From contig JAFSBX010000139.1 of the NCBI GenBank assembly GCA_017437065.1, positions 1 to 52,699 on the forward strand: a DNA stretch of 52,699 nt, written 5' to 3'. The stretch comes from Lachnospiraceae bacterium. Its GTDB lineage: Bacteria > Bacillota > Clostridia > Lachnospirales > Lachnospiraceae. Under the pieces are notes generated by a model. That model had not been told where the DNA came from. It was given only the letters and a program-made list of their open reading frames with translations, and did no database searches. Position numbers and translations under genes: made by a program. This document shows positions 28,089 through 37,518 of the stretch, piece by piece; within the stretch, counting starts at the first letter, position 1, and every line of letters begins with the position of its first letter.

Positions 28089-28616
28089 TTACAAAACCTT
28101 TTCTCTTATATAAGCAAAAGTCGCTTTTTCGCCTTTTTGAGCTAACATGCACAACAGCTTTTCTAAAAGCGCCTTTGTTTCTTCATGAATAGGAGCTGAA
28201 TCTTTTCCCTGCATATAATAAGATAATGGTGAGTCATCTGTATACTTTTCTTTCTGATAAACCTTTGCTGCTGCAATCCTGTCCATTAACATTTCTACCA
28301 CATACTTTTTCGGCATTGGAGCAGGTGCCATCCCCCCGGGAATGGATTTAAGGCTGTAATCAATCCAATACTCATAATGATGCTTATTTCTTCCTTTGTG
28401 GTGTAACCATGCCGAAGAATAGCCTATAGCTTCTCTTTCTGCATTGTTTGGACTTCTGTCTCCCTGAAAGTATTTCACTCCGACAAAAAATTCCGCAGGC
28501 GAATATTTTGACATATCATGTAAGATCCCCTGCTTATAAAGTCCTACCCGAAAACAGCCTTTTGCCACTAAATATTTGTGATATGTGATTGTCTTAAAAT
28601 GTTGCCATATTTTCAT
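28089..28616 (-). CDS. DUF5662-family protein
   Basis: 175-residue soluble protein of unknown function, matching what I know of the DUF5662 family. It has many conserved histidines: GILHDMSKYSPAEF near residue 31 looks like an HD-type metal site, and AWLHHKGRNKHHYEYWID (about 69-86) and APAPMPKKYVVEMLMDR follow. A metal-dependent hydrolase-like fold is plausible, but the substrate is unknown. It is the downstream neighbour of the GH13-like gene with 27 bases between, so the two are probably co-transcribed. Confidence 0.72.
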   Translation of the reverse strand: MKIWQHFKTITYHKYLVAKGCFRVGLYKQGILHDMSKYSPAEFFVGVKYFQGDRSPNNAEREAIGYSSAWLHHKGRNKHHYEYWIDYSLKSIPGGMAPAPMPKKYVVEMLMDRIAAAKVYQKEKYTDDSPLSYYMQGKDSAPIHEETKALLEKLLCMLAQKGEKATFAYIREKVL

Positions 28617-28643
28617 TCAAACATCTGCCCTTTTCAGCATATT

Positions 28644-30533
28644 TTATTTTGCTACATAAATAACAATCGTACGTGGCTTCAATTCAATTTCCACGCCTGT
28701 TTCTGCCTTTGTAAGCGCTTCCGACACATCAGGAATACTTGCATCATTTTCCGTATTTGCTAAAATGTACCATTCTTTTCCTTTCGGAAGCTTCGGCAGT
28801 GCCAGTTTTCTTTTTTGCCAGTGCATATTATATGCAATAAAAAAGGTGTTGTCATCTTCTTTTTTATCTTTCTTTCCATAATTTCCAGCATATAAGATTC
28901 CTACATGACGATTATAATTTTCAAGTTCCGGTCTCCACGCCTGACTTCCATGATAAGATACATCCGGATAACCGCAGGAAAGTGTATCCATCATTTTTAA
29001 TGTTCTGAACCCTTGTAATACAGGGTGTGCTTTTCTGAAAGCAATCAGACTTTTTACATAGGAAAACCATTCTTTATTCTTTTCAAGTAAGGACCAGTTC
29101 AGCCAGGTAATTTCATTGTCAAGGCAGTATGGATTGTTATTTCCTTTCTGACTGTTTCCAAATTCATCTCCTGCCAGAAATGCCGGTGCTGCCTGAGATA
29201 AAAATACTAAGTTAAATGCGTTTCTCATCTGTTTTTTACGCAGTTCCACTACGCTTTTTTTCCGACTTGGTCCTTCAACACCACAATTCCAGCTGTAGTT
29301 AAAATCATTTCCGTCTCTGTTTTCTTCACCATTTTCCCAATTGTGTTTACGTTCATAGGATACTAAATCAGCAAGTGTAAATCCATAATAATTAGTAATA
29401 TAATGAATCACACCATGATTATCACTATTGTGACGTAAATGTCCTACCAAAGCAGTAAGCATATTTTCATCACCCTTTAAATAACGACGCATATCATACA
29501 TACAATCATCACGATAAGATGCTAAATTACGATATGAAACGACTTCCTCTTCTCTGTATATCTCATCATACGGAAAAGAATAATAGAATAGCTTTGTATC
29601 TTTTAAAAGTTCTTCCGTCGCTAATAACGTCAATGGCAAGTGCTCTCCCTTTAAATGAAAGCCATCTACATGGTATTCCATTCGCCAGAATTTTAAAACT
29701 TCTAAAATAAATCCGGGATTTTCCTGTTCAAAATAAAACTGCATAATCAACTCTATGCCATTTTTATGCAATTCTTTTACCATTGTTTTAAACTCTGTCT
29801 CTACTTGTGAAGGCACCGCTGCATAAGATGCTTTTGGGACAAAATAATGACAATTTTTCGTATAACCCCAATAATTAATTTTAATACTTTCTTTTTCCTT
29901 ATTCAAATCTTTCGTATACTGCTTCGCAACCTCGTTCATGGACAGTTTGCCTTCAAAAGGCAACACTGTTTCACAAAAATCGTAAGCAGGCATCATTTCA
30001 ATAGCTGTAATTCCTAATTCTTTTAAATATGGAATCTTCTCTATAATCCCTTGAAACGTTCCACGTTCTGCTACTTTGGAAGATTTATGCTTTGTAAACC
30101 CTCTTACGTGCAAACAATAAAAATAACTATGTTCATATGGGATTTTTAAAGTCTGATCCTGTTCCCATGAAAAATCCGATTCTGCTATTTTGTAAAAAAT
30201 ATCCTTTTGATTAACAGACTTTCCCCATTTTTCATTTCCGGATATTTTGCCCGCATATATATCTTTTATGACTGTACCATCCGCATAAAGCTGGTAACGA
30301 CATCCTGCCGCATCAACTTTCGGTAAATACATGCAGCTGATATCTCCAATACGAAATTTATCTGTAAAAGGAATTTTATGTTTTTTTTCATGACCTTCAT
30401 CTGTTTTTGTCCATAAAAAGATTCCGCAGTCCTTTGCACGCGGGATTTTTACTGCAATATTGATTCCGTCTTTATAACGGCTGATTCCTCTAGGTGATAT
30501 TTTTCCCTGTTCTATTGCAATTTTTTTCGTCAT
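28644..30533 (-). CDS. GlgX/isoamylase-like GH13 protein lacking catalytic residues
   Basis: 629-residue homologue of GlgX-type glycogen debranching enzymes: CBM48-like N-terminal domain (about 5-110), GH13 barrel (about 130-500), C-terminal beta domain. Homology is clear in DLVSYERKHNWENGEENRDG and YSWNCGVEGP. All four GH13 active-site regions are changed. DVVYNH is MQFYFEQ, DGFRFD is DGFHLK (Lys295 at the nucleophile), the region III Glu (EPW) is replaced around LFYYSFPYD, and HDGFTL is YYGFTL (Tyr383 at the third carboxylate). It should be inactive as a glycosidase, perhaps a glycan-binding pseudoenzyme. Start ATG 30533 is behind GGAGG. Confidence 0.85.
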   Translation of the reverse strand: MTKKIAIEQGKISPRGISRYKDGINIAVKIPRAKDCGIFLWTKTDEGHEKKHKIPFTDKFRIGDISCMYLPKVDAAGCRYQLYADGTVIKDIYAGKISGNEKWGKSVNQKDIFYKIAESDFSWEQDQTLKIPYEHSYFYCLHVRGFTKHKSSKVAERGTFQGIIEKIPYLKELGITAIEMMPAYDFCETVLPFEGKLSMNEVAKQYTKDLNKEKESIKINYWGYTKNCHYFVPKASYAAVPSQVETEFKTMVKELHKNGIELIMQFYFEQENPGFILEVLKFWRMEYHVDGFHLKGEHLPLTLLATEELLKDTKLFYYSFPYDEIYREEEVVSYRNLASYRDDCMYDMRRYLKGDENMLTALVGHLRHNSDNHGVIHYITNYYGFTLADLVSYERKHNWENGEENRDGNDFNYSWNCGVEGPSRKKSVVELRKKQMRNAFNLVFLSQAAPAFLAGDEFGNSQKGNNNPYCLDNEITWLNWSLLEKNKEWFSYVKSLIAFRKAHPVLQGFRTLKMMDTLSCGYPDVSYHGSQAWRPELENYNRHVGILYAGNYGKKDKKEDDNTFFIAYNMHWQKRKLALPKLPKGKEWYILANTENDASIPDVSEALTKAETGVEIELKPRTIVIYVAK

Positions 30534-30609
30534 AATCAGCCTCCACACATAATGTTATATATAGTTTACCATATTTTTTTCCATCATGAAACTATTTTCC
30601 CATATCCTA

Positions 30610-30638
30610 TTGATTAAATTGTCCATATTTTGTACAAT
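30610..30638 (+). promoter_or_regulatory. Promoter for DUF1292 gene
   Basis: TTGATT (30610-30615) and TACAAT (30633-30638), 17-base spacer, about 45 bases before the start at 30682. Confidence 0.65.
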
Positions 30639-30681
30639 ACCTTTGTATATTGTGCGAATTCACACACTAGGAGGATATCAT

Positions 30682-31014
30682 ATGGGAAATGATTTAAACA
30701 AAAAGGAAGAATTAAACGACGAAGAAATGACTGTCGATTTGGAATTGGAAGATGGTAGCGTTGTAAGCTGTGCCATTGTTACAATCTTAAATGTACAGAA
30801 AAAAGACTATATCGTTCTTCTTCCTTTGGATGAAAATGGTGAAAATGAAGACGGTGAAGTTTGGTTTTACCGCTATTTTGAGGATGAAAATGATGTTAAT
30901 GCAGAACCGGAATTAGAGTATATCGATAATGATGACGAATACGAAATGGTTGCTGATGCATTTGACGAATACCTGGATAATGCGGAGTTTGATGAAATTG
31001 TAGACGCAGAATAA
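30682..31014 (+). CDS. DUF1292 (YrzB-like) acidic protein
   Basis: 110-residue very acidic protein of the DUF1292/YrzB family, widespread in Firmicutes and of unknown function. The core DLELEDGSVVSCAIVTIL..YIVLLPLDENGE..VWFYRYFEDE matches the family pattern. Start ATG 30682 is behind TAGGAGGA; an upstream in-frame start at 30586 would add a spurious hydrophobic stretch. In Bacilli, relatives sit beside yrrK/yrzL; here it is a single-gene unit convergent with a helicase. Confidence 0.85.
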   Translation: MGNDLNKKEELNDEEMTVDLELEDGSVVSCAIVTILNVQKKDYIVLLPLDENGENEDGEVWFYRYFEDENDVNAEPELEYIDNDDEYEMVADAFDEYLDNAEFDEIVDAE

Positions 31015-31019
31015 TTCTT

Positions 31020-32876
31020 TTAAGACGGTTTCTTTTTAGGGATCGTCTTATTATTTTTCAGGAAACGTGAAGGCTTTTCACGCTCATTATCTATATAAAA
31101 CAATTCAAGATTTTCTTTTGCCCTTGTAACCGCAACATAAAAAATACGCCGTTCCTCTTCTTCTTCCTCTTTTGACAGCATCTTTCCGTACGGTACGGTT
31201 CCTTCATTTAAATCCGGCAGAAATACCGTTTCGAACTCCAAGCCCTTTGCACCATGCATGGTAATAACACATACTTCATCTGTGATTTCGTCTTTTTCTG
31301 CATTGTTTGAACAAACTTTTTCATTGCTGTTTCTACGTTCTTCTATAGATAACAACCACGCCTCTATACTTCTGTAGTCTGCGGCATCCTTTTGTATACA
31401 TTCGATTATTTCTTCATAGTTTTCTGTTGTTTTGCCGATTCCCTTTAACTTCAATTCCTTCAGGTAATCATCATATCTCATTGCTTTTCTGATATAATTT
31501 ATGGCAAGAAAGGGGGGCATTTCCTTTAACATTTCTATATCCTTTTCCAGTCTTTCAATAGTATGTGCCATTTTAAGATTTTCATTGTAATATTGCCTTA
31601 TTTTATTAAAATCCACGTTTCCGTTACCTATACTTTCCCGGCTGATAAATCGAGAGGGTTTATTCATAATATGAAAAAATCGTTCTCTTGTCCGTTCACC
31701 TTTCGCAAACAAAATATAGTCTTCCATGTCCCGCATAATAAAATGTTCAAAAAAAATACTTCTTCTTTCATGGGAAACAAAAGGAATTTCTTCTTTTTGA
31801 AGTAATCTTTTCATATACGCTGTTCCCTGATTGGTTCGCAGTATAACAGCACATTGATTCAATTGTTTATTTTGTTGATATTTTTTTAATTTTTTGATAA
31901 TTTCCTCATATTCTTTTTCTTTATCCTGAAAAACATTTAGACTGACCCTTCCTTCCCGGTCTGTTCCTGTTTTAATTATTTTAGGTATACGATTTTGATT
32001 TTCCTTGATAATATCCATTGCTGTTTCTACGATTTTCTTTCCGGAACGGTAGTTTTTATCCAAAACTACCTGACTGGTATTTGGGAAATCTGTAAGGAAT
32101 TTCTGCATAATCATTGGATTAGCACCACGAAATCCGTAGATAGACTGATCGTCGTCTCCTACTGCTAAAATATTCTTCTCTTCCCCGGCAAGAAAACGCA
32201 TAACGGCATATTGCACTGCATTAATATCCTGAAATTCATCTATCATAATAAACGGAAACCTCCTTTGCCATTTTTCTAAAATATCTTTTCGTTTGCAAAA
32301 GAGTTCCAGACATTGTAATGCCATATCATCAAAATCCATTTTTCGTCTTTCCATACATAGTTTTCTATATTTTTTATATACATAAGAAAACTCCTCCGGC
32401 TCCATATAGCCGTTTTCAAACCGATAATTCTCTATACCTCCTATACTGTTCTTTACTTTACCAAATTCACTTAAAAGCTGCTCTGAAAGATTCTCTTTCT
32501 CTTTATTTTTTATTCCTTCAAGAGCATATGATAAATATTCTCTTTTTTCTTTTTCTGTAATAATATTATTGGAATTATATTGATACGCTTGTTTTAATAT
32601 GTGAAAAAAGACTGCGTGAAAGGTTCCAAAATTTACCGGATAGTTGTTGTCTTTCACTGCTTTAGAAAACCGCTGTTCCATTTCCAGTGCTGCGGCTTTT
32701 GTAAAAGTAATTACTAAAATGTTGGATGGTTCGACCTGATACTGCTCTATAAGATAACGAATTCTCTCTACGATGGTAAATGTTTTGCCGCTTCCGGGAC
32801 CGGCTGTTAAAAGCATCGGTCCCTTGAAATGTTTCACGGCACGAAGCTGTGCTTCGTTACAATTATTTAACGGCAT
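31020..32876 (-). CDS. UvrD/PcrA-type DNA helicase
   Basis: 618-residue superfamily 1 helicase unwinding DNA with ATP. Motifs in order: Walker [11 protein letters not shown] (about 26), [61 protein letters not shown] and [14 protein letters not shown]. It is shorter than PcrA (about 730 residues), so domain 2B or the C terminus is reduced; this is an accessory UvrD-like type. It overlaps the gltX end by 14 bases and is probably in one transcript with gltX and the hydrogenase gene. Confidence 0.92.
   Translation of the reverse strand: MPLNNCNEAQLRAVKHFKGPMLLTAGPGSGKTFTIVERIRYLIEQYQVEPSNILVITFTKAAALEMEQRFSKAVKDNNYPVNFGTFHAVFFHILKQAYQYNSNNIITEKEKREYLSYALEGIKNKEKENLSEQLLSEFGKVKNSIGGIENYRFENGYMEPEEFSYVYKKYRKLCMERRKMDFDDMALQCLELFCKRKDILEKWQRRFPFIMIDEFQDINAVQYAVMRFLAGEEKNILAVGDDDQSIYGFRGANPMIMQKFLTDFPNTSQVVLDKNYRSGKKIVETAMDIIKENQNRIPKIIKTGTDREGRVSLNVFQDKEKEYEEIIKKLKKYQQNKQLNQCAVILRTNQGTAYMKRLLQKEEIPFVSHERRSIFFEHFIMRDMEDYILFAKGERTRERFFHIMNKPSRFISRESIGNGNVDFNKIRQYYNENLKMAHTIERLEKDIEMLKEMPPFLAINYIRKAMRYDDYLKELKLKGIGKTTENYEEIIECIQKDAADYRSIEAWLLSIEERRNSNEKVCSNNAEKDEITDEVCVITMHGAKGLEFETVFLPDLNEGTVPYGKMLSKEEEEEERRIFYVAVTRAKENLELFYIDNEREKPSRFLKNNKTIPKKKPS
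31021..31058 (+). terminator. Terminator inside convergent helicase 3-prime end
   Basis: TAAGACG (31021-31027) pairs with CGTCTTA (31044-31050), followed by TTATTTTT. It ends the DUF1292 transcript, and the hairpin lies within the last codons of the minus-strand helicase gene. Confidence 0.72.
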
Positions 32877-34326
32877 TTTTTAAAAGTTCAATTCCTTTTT
32901 CTACTCGTTTTATGGTTTCTTCTTTACCTATAATCTCCATAATTTCCGTCGCACCTGCAGGAGTCATCTGTTTACCTGACACAGCTGTTCTTACCGGCCA
33001 CATTACATAACCGTTCTTACATCCTTTCTTTTCTACGAAACCAAGGAGCATTTGATAGAGAGCATCGTTACTATAGTCTTCCTGCTCTTTTAATACCGGA
33101 AGAAGTTCTTCCAATACTTCCAAAGAGGAAGCTTCATCTGTTTTCATTTTCTTATGAGTATACATTGCAGTATCGTATTCCGGAAGAGTTTCAAAGAAAT
33201 CTACTAAATCTTTAATATCCGGGAAAACTTCGATTCTGGTTTTTACCATTGCCGCAATTTTCTTTAAATCGAAAGGTTTAGAAAGTGCTTCCTGTAAATA
33301 GGGAAGTGCCATTTCATAAAACTTCTCGTCATCCATTGCTTTTAAATATTCACCATTCATCCATTTGAGTTTTACGATGTCGAAAACTGCCGGAGATTTG
33401 CTGATTCTGTGGTAATCAAAGTCTTTAATTAATTCATCCAGTGTAAAGATTTCCCTGTTATCTTCCGGGCTCCAGCCAAGTAATGCAATATAATTTACAA
33501 CTGCTTCTGCTAAAAATCCCTGTTCTAACAAATCTTCAAAAGATGAATGTCCGCTTCTCTTGGATAATTTCTTATGATTTTCGTCAGTAATTAATGGCAA
33601 ATGCACATAAACAGGCACGTCCCAGCCAAATGCGTCATACAATCTTACATATTTCGGTGAAGAAGAAAGGTATTCATTCCCTCTTACTACATGCGTGATG
33701 TTCATGGTATGGTCATCTACTACGTTTGCAAAATTGTATGTCGGATATCCGTCCGATTTAATCAGAATCATATCGTCTAATTCAGAGTTATCTACGGTAA
33801 TATCTCCATAAAGCTCATCATGGAATGTAGTCGTTCCTTCTGTCGGATTGTTCTGACGGATAACAAACGGTTTTCCTTCCGCTAAATTAGCTTCTACTTC
33901 TTCCTTGGAAAGGGAAAGACAGTGTTTATCATAAACTGTAATTTCTTTTCCTTCTACAACCTCTGTTTTTAAGCTGGCAAGTCTTTCTTTATCACAGAAA
34001 CAGTAATAAGCCTCTCCTTTGTCAACCAATTCTTTTGCATATTTCATATAAATACCGGTTTTCATACGTTCACTCTGAACATATGGACCAACACCGCCGT
34101 CTTTATCCGGTCCTTCATCATGAATCATTCCTGTTTTTTCCATGGTACGATAAATAATGTCAACGGCACCTTCTACATAACGCTCCTGATCCGTATCTTC
34201 AATACGAAGCATGAAAGTTCCCCCATCATGCTTTGCAATTAAAAATTCATACAATGCAGAACGCAGATTTCCAACGTGCATTCTTCCGGTTGGACTTGGT
34301 GCATATCTTGTTCTAATTTTTGTCAT
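32863..34326 (-). CDS. gltX: Glutamyl-tRNA synthetase
   Basis: 487-residue class I aminoacyl-tRNA synthetase charging tRNA-Glu (perhaps also tRNA-Gln). The HIGH-like motif is in [18 protein letters not shown] and the KMSKS-like motif is [11 protein letters not shown]; the bacterial C-terminal anticodon-binding domain is present. It lies 29 bases downstream of the [FeFe] hydrogenase gene and overlaps the helicase gene. Full length and no defects seen. Confidence 0.96.
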   Translation of the reverse strand: MTKIRTRYAPSPTGRMHVGNLRSALYEFLIAKHDGGTFMLRIEDTDQERYVEGAVDIIYRTMEKTGMIHDEGPDKDGGVGPYVQSERMKTGIYMKYAKELVDKGEAYYCFCDKERLASLKTEVVEGKEITVYDKHCLSLSKEEVEANLAEGKPFVIRQNNPTEGTTTFHDELYGDITVDNSELDDMILIKSDGYPTYNFANVVDDHTMNITHVVRGNEYLSSSPKYVRLYDAFGWDVPVYVHLPLITDENHKKLSKRSGHSSFEDLLEQGFLAEAVVNYIALLGWSPEDNREIFTLDELIKDFDYHRISKSPAVFDIVKLKWMNGEYLKAMDDEKFYEMALPYLQEALSKPFDLKKIAAMVKTRIEVFPDIKDLVDFFETLPEYDTAMYTHKKMKTDEASSLEVLEELLPVLKEQEDYSNDALYQMLLGFVEKKGCKNGYVMWPVRTAVSGKQMTPAGATEIMEIIGKEETIKRVEKGIELLKNAVK

Positions 34327-34355
34327 GTTTATATCTCCTCTTCATAATGAATTTA

Positions 34356-35840
34356 TCAATTATCTTTATCAGGTAATTTCTTATCTGCTTTATTTTTAAA
34401 GGATGCCAGTTCCTTCGCTGCCTGATTAATTGCAATATTTGTACCTGCTCCGGCAATACATCCTCCCGGACACGCCATACCTTCTATCAGACACCCGTTT
34501 TTCTTTCCTGCTTTTGCAAGCATCAGCATTTTCTTGCATTCTGAAAGACTTTCAGCATGTTCGATATGTACATCAACATCCGGATAATATTCCTGAATTA
34601 CATTTTCGATAGCACTCGCTACACCACCGGCAACACCATAACCACGTCCGGCACCTGTTGCATCATTCATCACTTCTTCTGACTGAATACTTTCCAAATC
34701 AATACCTCTGGCTTCAAACATACCTGCAAGCTCTTCAAAAGTAATAACAAAATCAACATCCGAACGTATAGTTGTTCTGGAAGCTTCCAACTTTTTGGAG
34801 GCACATGGTCCGATAAATACTACACCGGCATCCGGATGTTCTTCCTTGATAACTCTTGCAGTTGCCACCATAGGTGTCAATTCGTTGGAAATTTTATCAA
34901 TGGTTTCCGGGAAAAATTTCTTAGCAAGCATTGACCAGGATGGACAACAGGAAGTCAGGCTGAAAGACTGTTTTCCGCTTGCAACTTCTTCCACATAGTG
35001 TTTGGCTTCTGCCAATGCACCGGCATCTGCACCAATGGCAGTTTCATATACATCTGCAAAACCAAGCTCTTTTAATGCTTTTTTAAACATTTCCGGGGTA
35101 ACATTCGGACCAAACTGACCTACAAATGCGGGAGCTACCTGTGCAATAATTTTCTTACCTGACAACAATGCTTTAATCAGCTGAAATATCTGTGATTTAT
35201 CTGCAATCGCGCCGAAGGGACAATTTACCATACACATACCGCAGGAAACACAAATATCATTATCAATTACGGCTCGTTCCATGCGGTCACTCTTAATCGC
35301 ACCTACTCCGCATGCTACCGCACAAGGTCGTACCTGATGGGAAATGGCATCATATGGGCAAATAGACTTACACTTTCCGCATTTAATACACTTTTCCTGA
35401 TCGATAACGGATTTGCCATTTACAACTGTAATGGCATTTCTCGGACAAACTTCCCTGCATGGATGTGCAATACATCCCATACATTTATTTGTCACCTCAT
35501 AGCGGTTTTCCGGACAGGCATTACATGCCGACGGAATTACCTGCATAAGAGGCGGTTCGTAATATTTTTCCGAAATATTTGATTCTTCCAGTCCCTGTGT
35601 AGCATGTACCGGAACATTTTCAGGTCTTAAGCTCATTCCCATCGCAAGGCGAATTCTTTCACGAATAATTGCACGTTCACGATACACACTCTCACGACAT
35701 TCCGGTTCATCATAATCAACAATTTTATAAGGTAATGCTTCCACATCATTAATTAAATTATCGGATGTATAAGCAAGATTTGCCACTTCTTTAAACACAC
35801 GACGTCGCATTTTGCGAACTTGCGTATCTATACCTCTCAT
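34356..35840 (-). CDS. Monomeric [FeFe] hydrogenase, group-B-like
   Basis: 494-residue iron hydrogenase interconverting protons and H2 with ferredoxin. N-terminal Cys clusters (CMGCIAHPCREVCP, CIKCGKCKSICP, CVSCGMCMVNCP) bind [4Fe-4S] centres. H-cluster motifs are TSCCPSW (296-302), GPCASKKLEA (344-353) and EGMACPGGC (from 453). GPC rather than MPC in motif 2 and no N-terminal [2Fe-2S] domain suggest group B rather than the classic group A. Start ATG 35840 is behind CGGAGG. Maturases HydEFG are not in the window. Confidence 0.88.
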   Translation of the reverse strand: MRGIDTQVRKMRRRVFKEVANLAYTSDNLINDVEALPYKIVDYDEPECRESVYRERAIIRERIRLAMGMSLRPENVPVHATQGLEESNISEKYYEPPLMQVIPSACNACPENRYEVTNKCMGCIAHPCREVCPRNAITVVNGKSVIDQEKCIKCGKCKSICPYDAISHQVRPCAVACGVGAIKSDRMERAVIDNDICVSCGMCMVNCPFGAIADKSQIFQLIKALLSGKKIIAQVAPAFVGQFGPNVTPEMFKKALKELGFADVYETAIGADAGALAEAKHYVEEVASGKQSFSLTSCCPSWSMLAKKFFPETIDKISNELTPMVATARVIKEEHPDAGVVFIGPCASKKLEASRTTIRSDVDFVITFEELAGMFEARGIDLESIQSEEVMNDATGAGRGYGVAGGVASAIENVIQEYYPDVDVHIEHAESLSECKKMLMLAKAGKKNGCLIEGMACPGGCIAGAGTNIAINQAAKELASFKNKADKKLPDKDN

Positions 35841-35875
35841 ATTGCCTCCGTTCTGTTTTTAACATTCGTATATTA

Positions 35876-35975
35876 GGGAATTTTATTACTTATAAGACAA
35901 AAAAATTCCCCATCTGTCTTTATATTTTCACATAAACAGACGAGGAAATCAAGCTATTTGTTAAAAAAATCACAA
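35876..35975 (-). promoter_or_regulatory. Hydrogenase 5-prime region: hairpin and Rex-like site
   Basis: TTGTTAAAAAAATCACAA at 35958-35975 matches the redox-sensor Rex consensus TTGTTAA-N4-TTAACAA at 7 of 7 left and 5 of 7 right half-site positions, and Rex commonly controls fermentative genes in Clostridia. Closer to the gene, GGGAATTTT (35876-35884) and AAAATTCCC (35902-35910) form a hairpin in the leader. Both are candidates only. No clear sigma-A promoter was found between them. Confidence 0.4.
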
Positions 35976-36364
35976 CAATATGCAACGAGTAATGCCATAT
36001 GCACTATTATGCATTCCTATGTCTTATCCAAATAATGATTCCAATAATAAAATAGCACTCGGAACATTTACAAGACTACTTACAGCAATAGTAAATAGTT
36101 AAGATTACAAATATCATCAATAATGCCAGATATTTTCCTATAATAATCTGTTCGATACCAATTGATGCTGTTAAAATACAATCCAAGGAAAAACAGTGTG
36201 GTCGCCATGGAAAGTTGTCTGATTACAGAATGTAAATATATCTGCCACAAATTTAAGTATTCAGCAACCGTCATATCTGTATAAATCGGTGGAATTTACG
36301 GCAAATAACCTATATTTTTTTGCTTTTCTGGTTGCTGATTTTGTTTAAAAACTCAAAAAAACGT
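35976..36364. other. Intergenic stretch, nothing convincing
   Basis: About 390 bases between the hydrogenase upstream site and the cotJ promoter. A 64-codon minus-strand frame (36080-36274) has no ribosome site and no recognisable family, and neighbouring frames show only short hydrophobic pieces. It may be decayed membrane-protein DNA, but I see no gene, RNA or clear repeat. Confidence 0.5.
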
Positions 36365-36366
36365 GA

Positions 36367-36394
36367 AACATGTGCAAACTTCAACCATACTATA
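36367..36394 (+). promoter_or_regulatory. Mother-cell sporulation promoter of cotJ
   Basis: AACA at 36367-36370 and CATACTATA at 36386-36394 match the sigma-K pattern (AC at -35, CATAnnnTA at -10, about 16 bases apart); sigma-E shares the CATA -10. It is 37 bases ahead of cotJA. The B. subtilis cotJ operon is read by sigma-E, so a sporulation promoter is expected here. Confidence 0.5.
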
Positions 36395-36430
36395 CTATTA
36401 AAAGAATGAAAAATTTATGAAAGGAGTTTT

Positions 36431-36601
36431 ATGAAAGATTATAATTTTGATGAATATTTCGAACGTTTTCCAATTGCAATGGCATATGTACCGTTCCAGC
36501 AAATGTCACACATTTATGAAAATCTGGATGAAGCCTTAAAAATCGGTACTATCTTTCCGGAACTCACAAAACCGTTTGTAGGAAGGAGAAAAAAATCATG
36601 A
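36431..36601 (+). CDS. cotJA: Spore coat-associated protein CotJA
   Basis: 56-residue protein matching CotJA of the spore-coat cotJ operon: FPIAMAYVPFQQMSHIYENL followed by a LxxAL..GTIFPEL segment is the family core. ATG 36431 is behind AAAGGAG. Its TGA overlaps the cotJB start (ATGA), giving coupled translation. It is made in the mother cell and assembled with CotJC into the inner coat. Short but clearly real from motif, spacing and operon. Confidence 0.9.
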   Translation: MKDYNFDEYFERFPIAMAYVPFQQMSHIYENLDEALKIGTIFPELTKPFVGRRKKS

Positions 36602-36867
36602 ACTATAATTCTATGTCAGAACGTGAATGTCTGATGAATGATATTAATACACTTAGCTTTGTTATGGTAGAAATGACTCAATATCTTGATACGCATCCAC
36701 ATGATAAAGATGCTGTCAATTATTTTGCTCATCAGACAAGAAAACGAAATCAGGCAATGCGTGAATATGCCGTAAAATTTACTCCTCTCACTTTAGATAC
36801 TGCTGATACCTGTGGTAAAGAATGGTCATGGGCACTTGATCCTATGCCTTGGGAAGGAGGATGTTAA
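36598..36867 (+). CDS. cotJB: Spore coat protein CotJB
   Basis: 89-residue member of the CotJB family: LMNDINTLSFVMVEMTQYLD near the start and a mid-protein HPHDKDAVNYF segment, then a C-terminal WSWALDPMPWEGGC. It overlaps cotJA by four bases and carries the AAGGAGG site for cotJC at its end. Probably an assembly partner for CotJC in the spore coat. Confidence 0.9.
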   Translation: MNYNSMSERECLMNDINTLSFVMVEMTQYLDTHPHDKDAVNYFAHQTRKRNQAMREYAVKFTPLTLDTADTCGKEWSWALDPMPWEGGC

Positions 36868-36870
36868 TTT

Positions 36871-37518
36871 ATGTGGAATTATGAAAAAAGATTACAGTTT
36901 CCGGTAAAAATTAAGGAACCTAATGCTAAACTTGCACAAGTGATTATTAGCCAGTTCGGAGGTCCGGACGGTGAGCTTGCTGCTTCTATGAGGTATATTT
37001 CCCAAAGATATACGATGCCTTATAATGAGGTGGCAGGATTGCTTACGGATATTGGGACTGAAGAACTTGCGCATATGGAAATGGTCTCCTCTATTGTCTA
37101 TCAGCTTACAAAAAATCTTTCTATGGAAGAAATCGAACGTAGCGGATTTGATAAATACTATGTAGACCACACACTTGCACTTTGGCCTCAGGCAGCAGGC
37201 GGTACACCATTTAATGCATGCGTATTTCAGTCAAAGGGGGATCCGATTACGGACTTATTTGAGGATATGGCAGCAGAACAAAAAGCACGGTCAACTTATG
37301 ACAATATTTTACGTTTAGTACACGACTCAGATGTATGTGAACCTATTCGTTTCCTGCGTGCAAGAGAAATCGTACACTTCCAGCGATTCGGTGAAGCGAA
37401 TGTTACTGATTTAAGTAGATTTGAAGCAAAGGCACCGGTCATGCCGACCGATACCTTTGCTTTATTAATTTCTATAGTAGAACGGTTATTCCTGCAACAT
37501 ATCCAAATACATATCTAA
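36871..37518 (+). CDS. cotJC: Spore coat CotJC, manganese-catalase family, altered C terminus
   Basis: 215-residue protein of the CotJC/manganese catalase family. Residues 1-175 follow the family closely (QFGGPDGELAASMRYISQRY, DIGTEELAHMEMV with metal-ligand Glu and His, AAEQKARSTYDNILRL, REIVHFQRFGEA). After FGEA (about residue 175) the sequence (NVTDLSRFEAKAPVMP...) no longer resembles the usual short CotJC tail, crosses a terminator-like hairpin (37424-37462) and overlaps the Fic gene end. The native 3-prime end seems lost at a junction with accessory DNA. The four-helix metal core should survive. Confidence 0.85.
   Translation: MWNYEKRLQFPVKIKEPNAKLAQVIISQFGGPDGELAASMRYISQRYTMPYNEVAGLLTDIGTEELAHMEMVSSIVYQLTKNLSMEEIERSGFDKYYVDHTLALWPQAAGGTPFNACVFQSKGDPITDLFEDMAAEQKARSTYDNILRLVHDSDVCEPIRFLRAREIVHFQRFGEANVTDLSRFEAKAPVMPTDTFALLISIVERLFLQHIQIHI
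37424..37462. terminator. Hairpin at the cotJC / fic convergence
   Basis: AAGCAAAGGCACCGGTC (37424-37440) and GACCGATACCTTTGCTT (37446-37462) pair with two mismatches on the plus strand. On the minus strand those positions become U-G wobbles, giving a continuous stem, so it probably evolved as the fic terminator. It lies inside the cotJC frame. Confidence 0.65.

Noticed and set aside
27585-28192. Plus-strand Ser/Leu/Ile-rich frames opposite the Cys-rich gene
   Set aside because: They are the complement of low-complexity Asp/Arg/Cys codons; repetitive composition, no ribosome site.
36080-36274. 64-codon minus-strand frame (MTVAEYLNLWQIYLH...)
   Set aside because: No ribosome site, no recognisable family, followed by stops and unrelated short frames; at best a decayed membrane protein.
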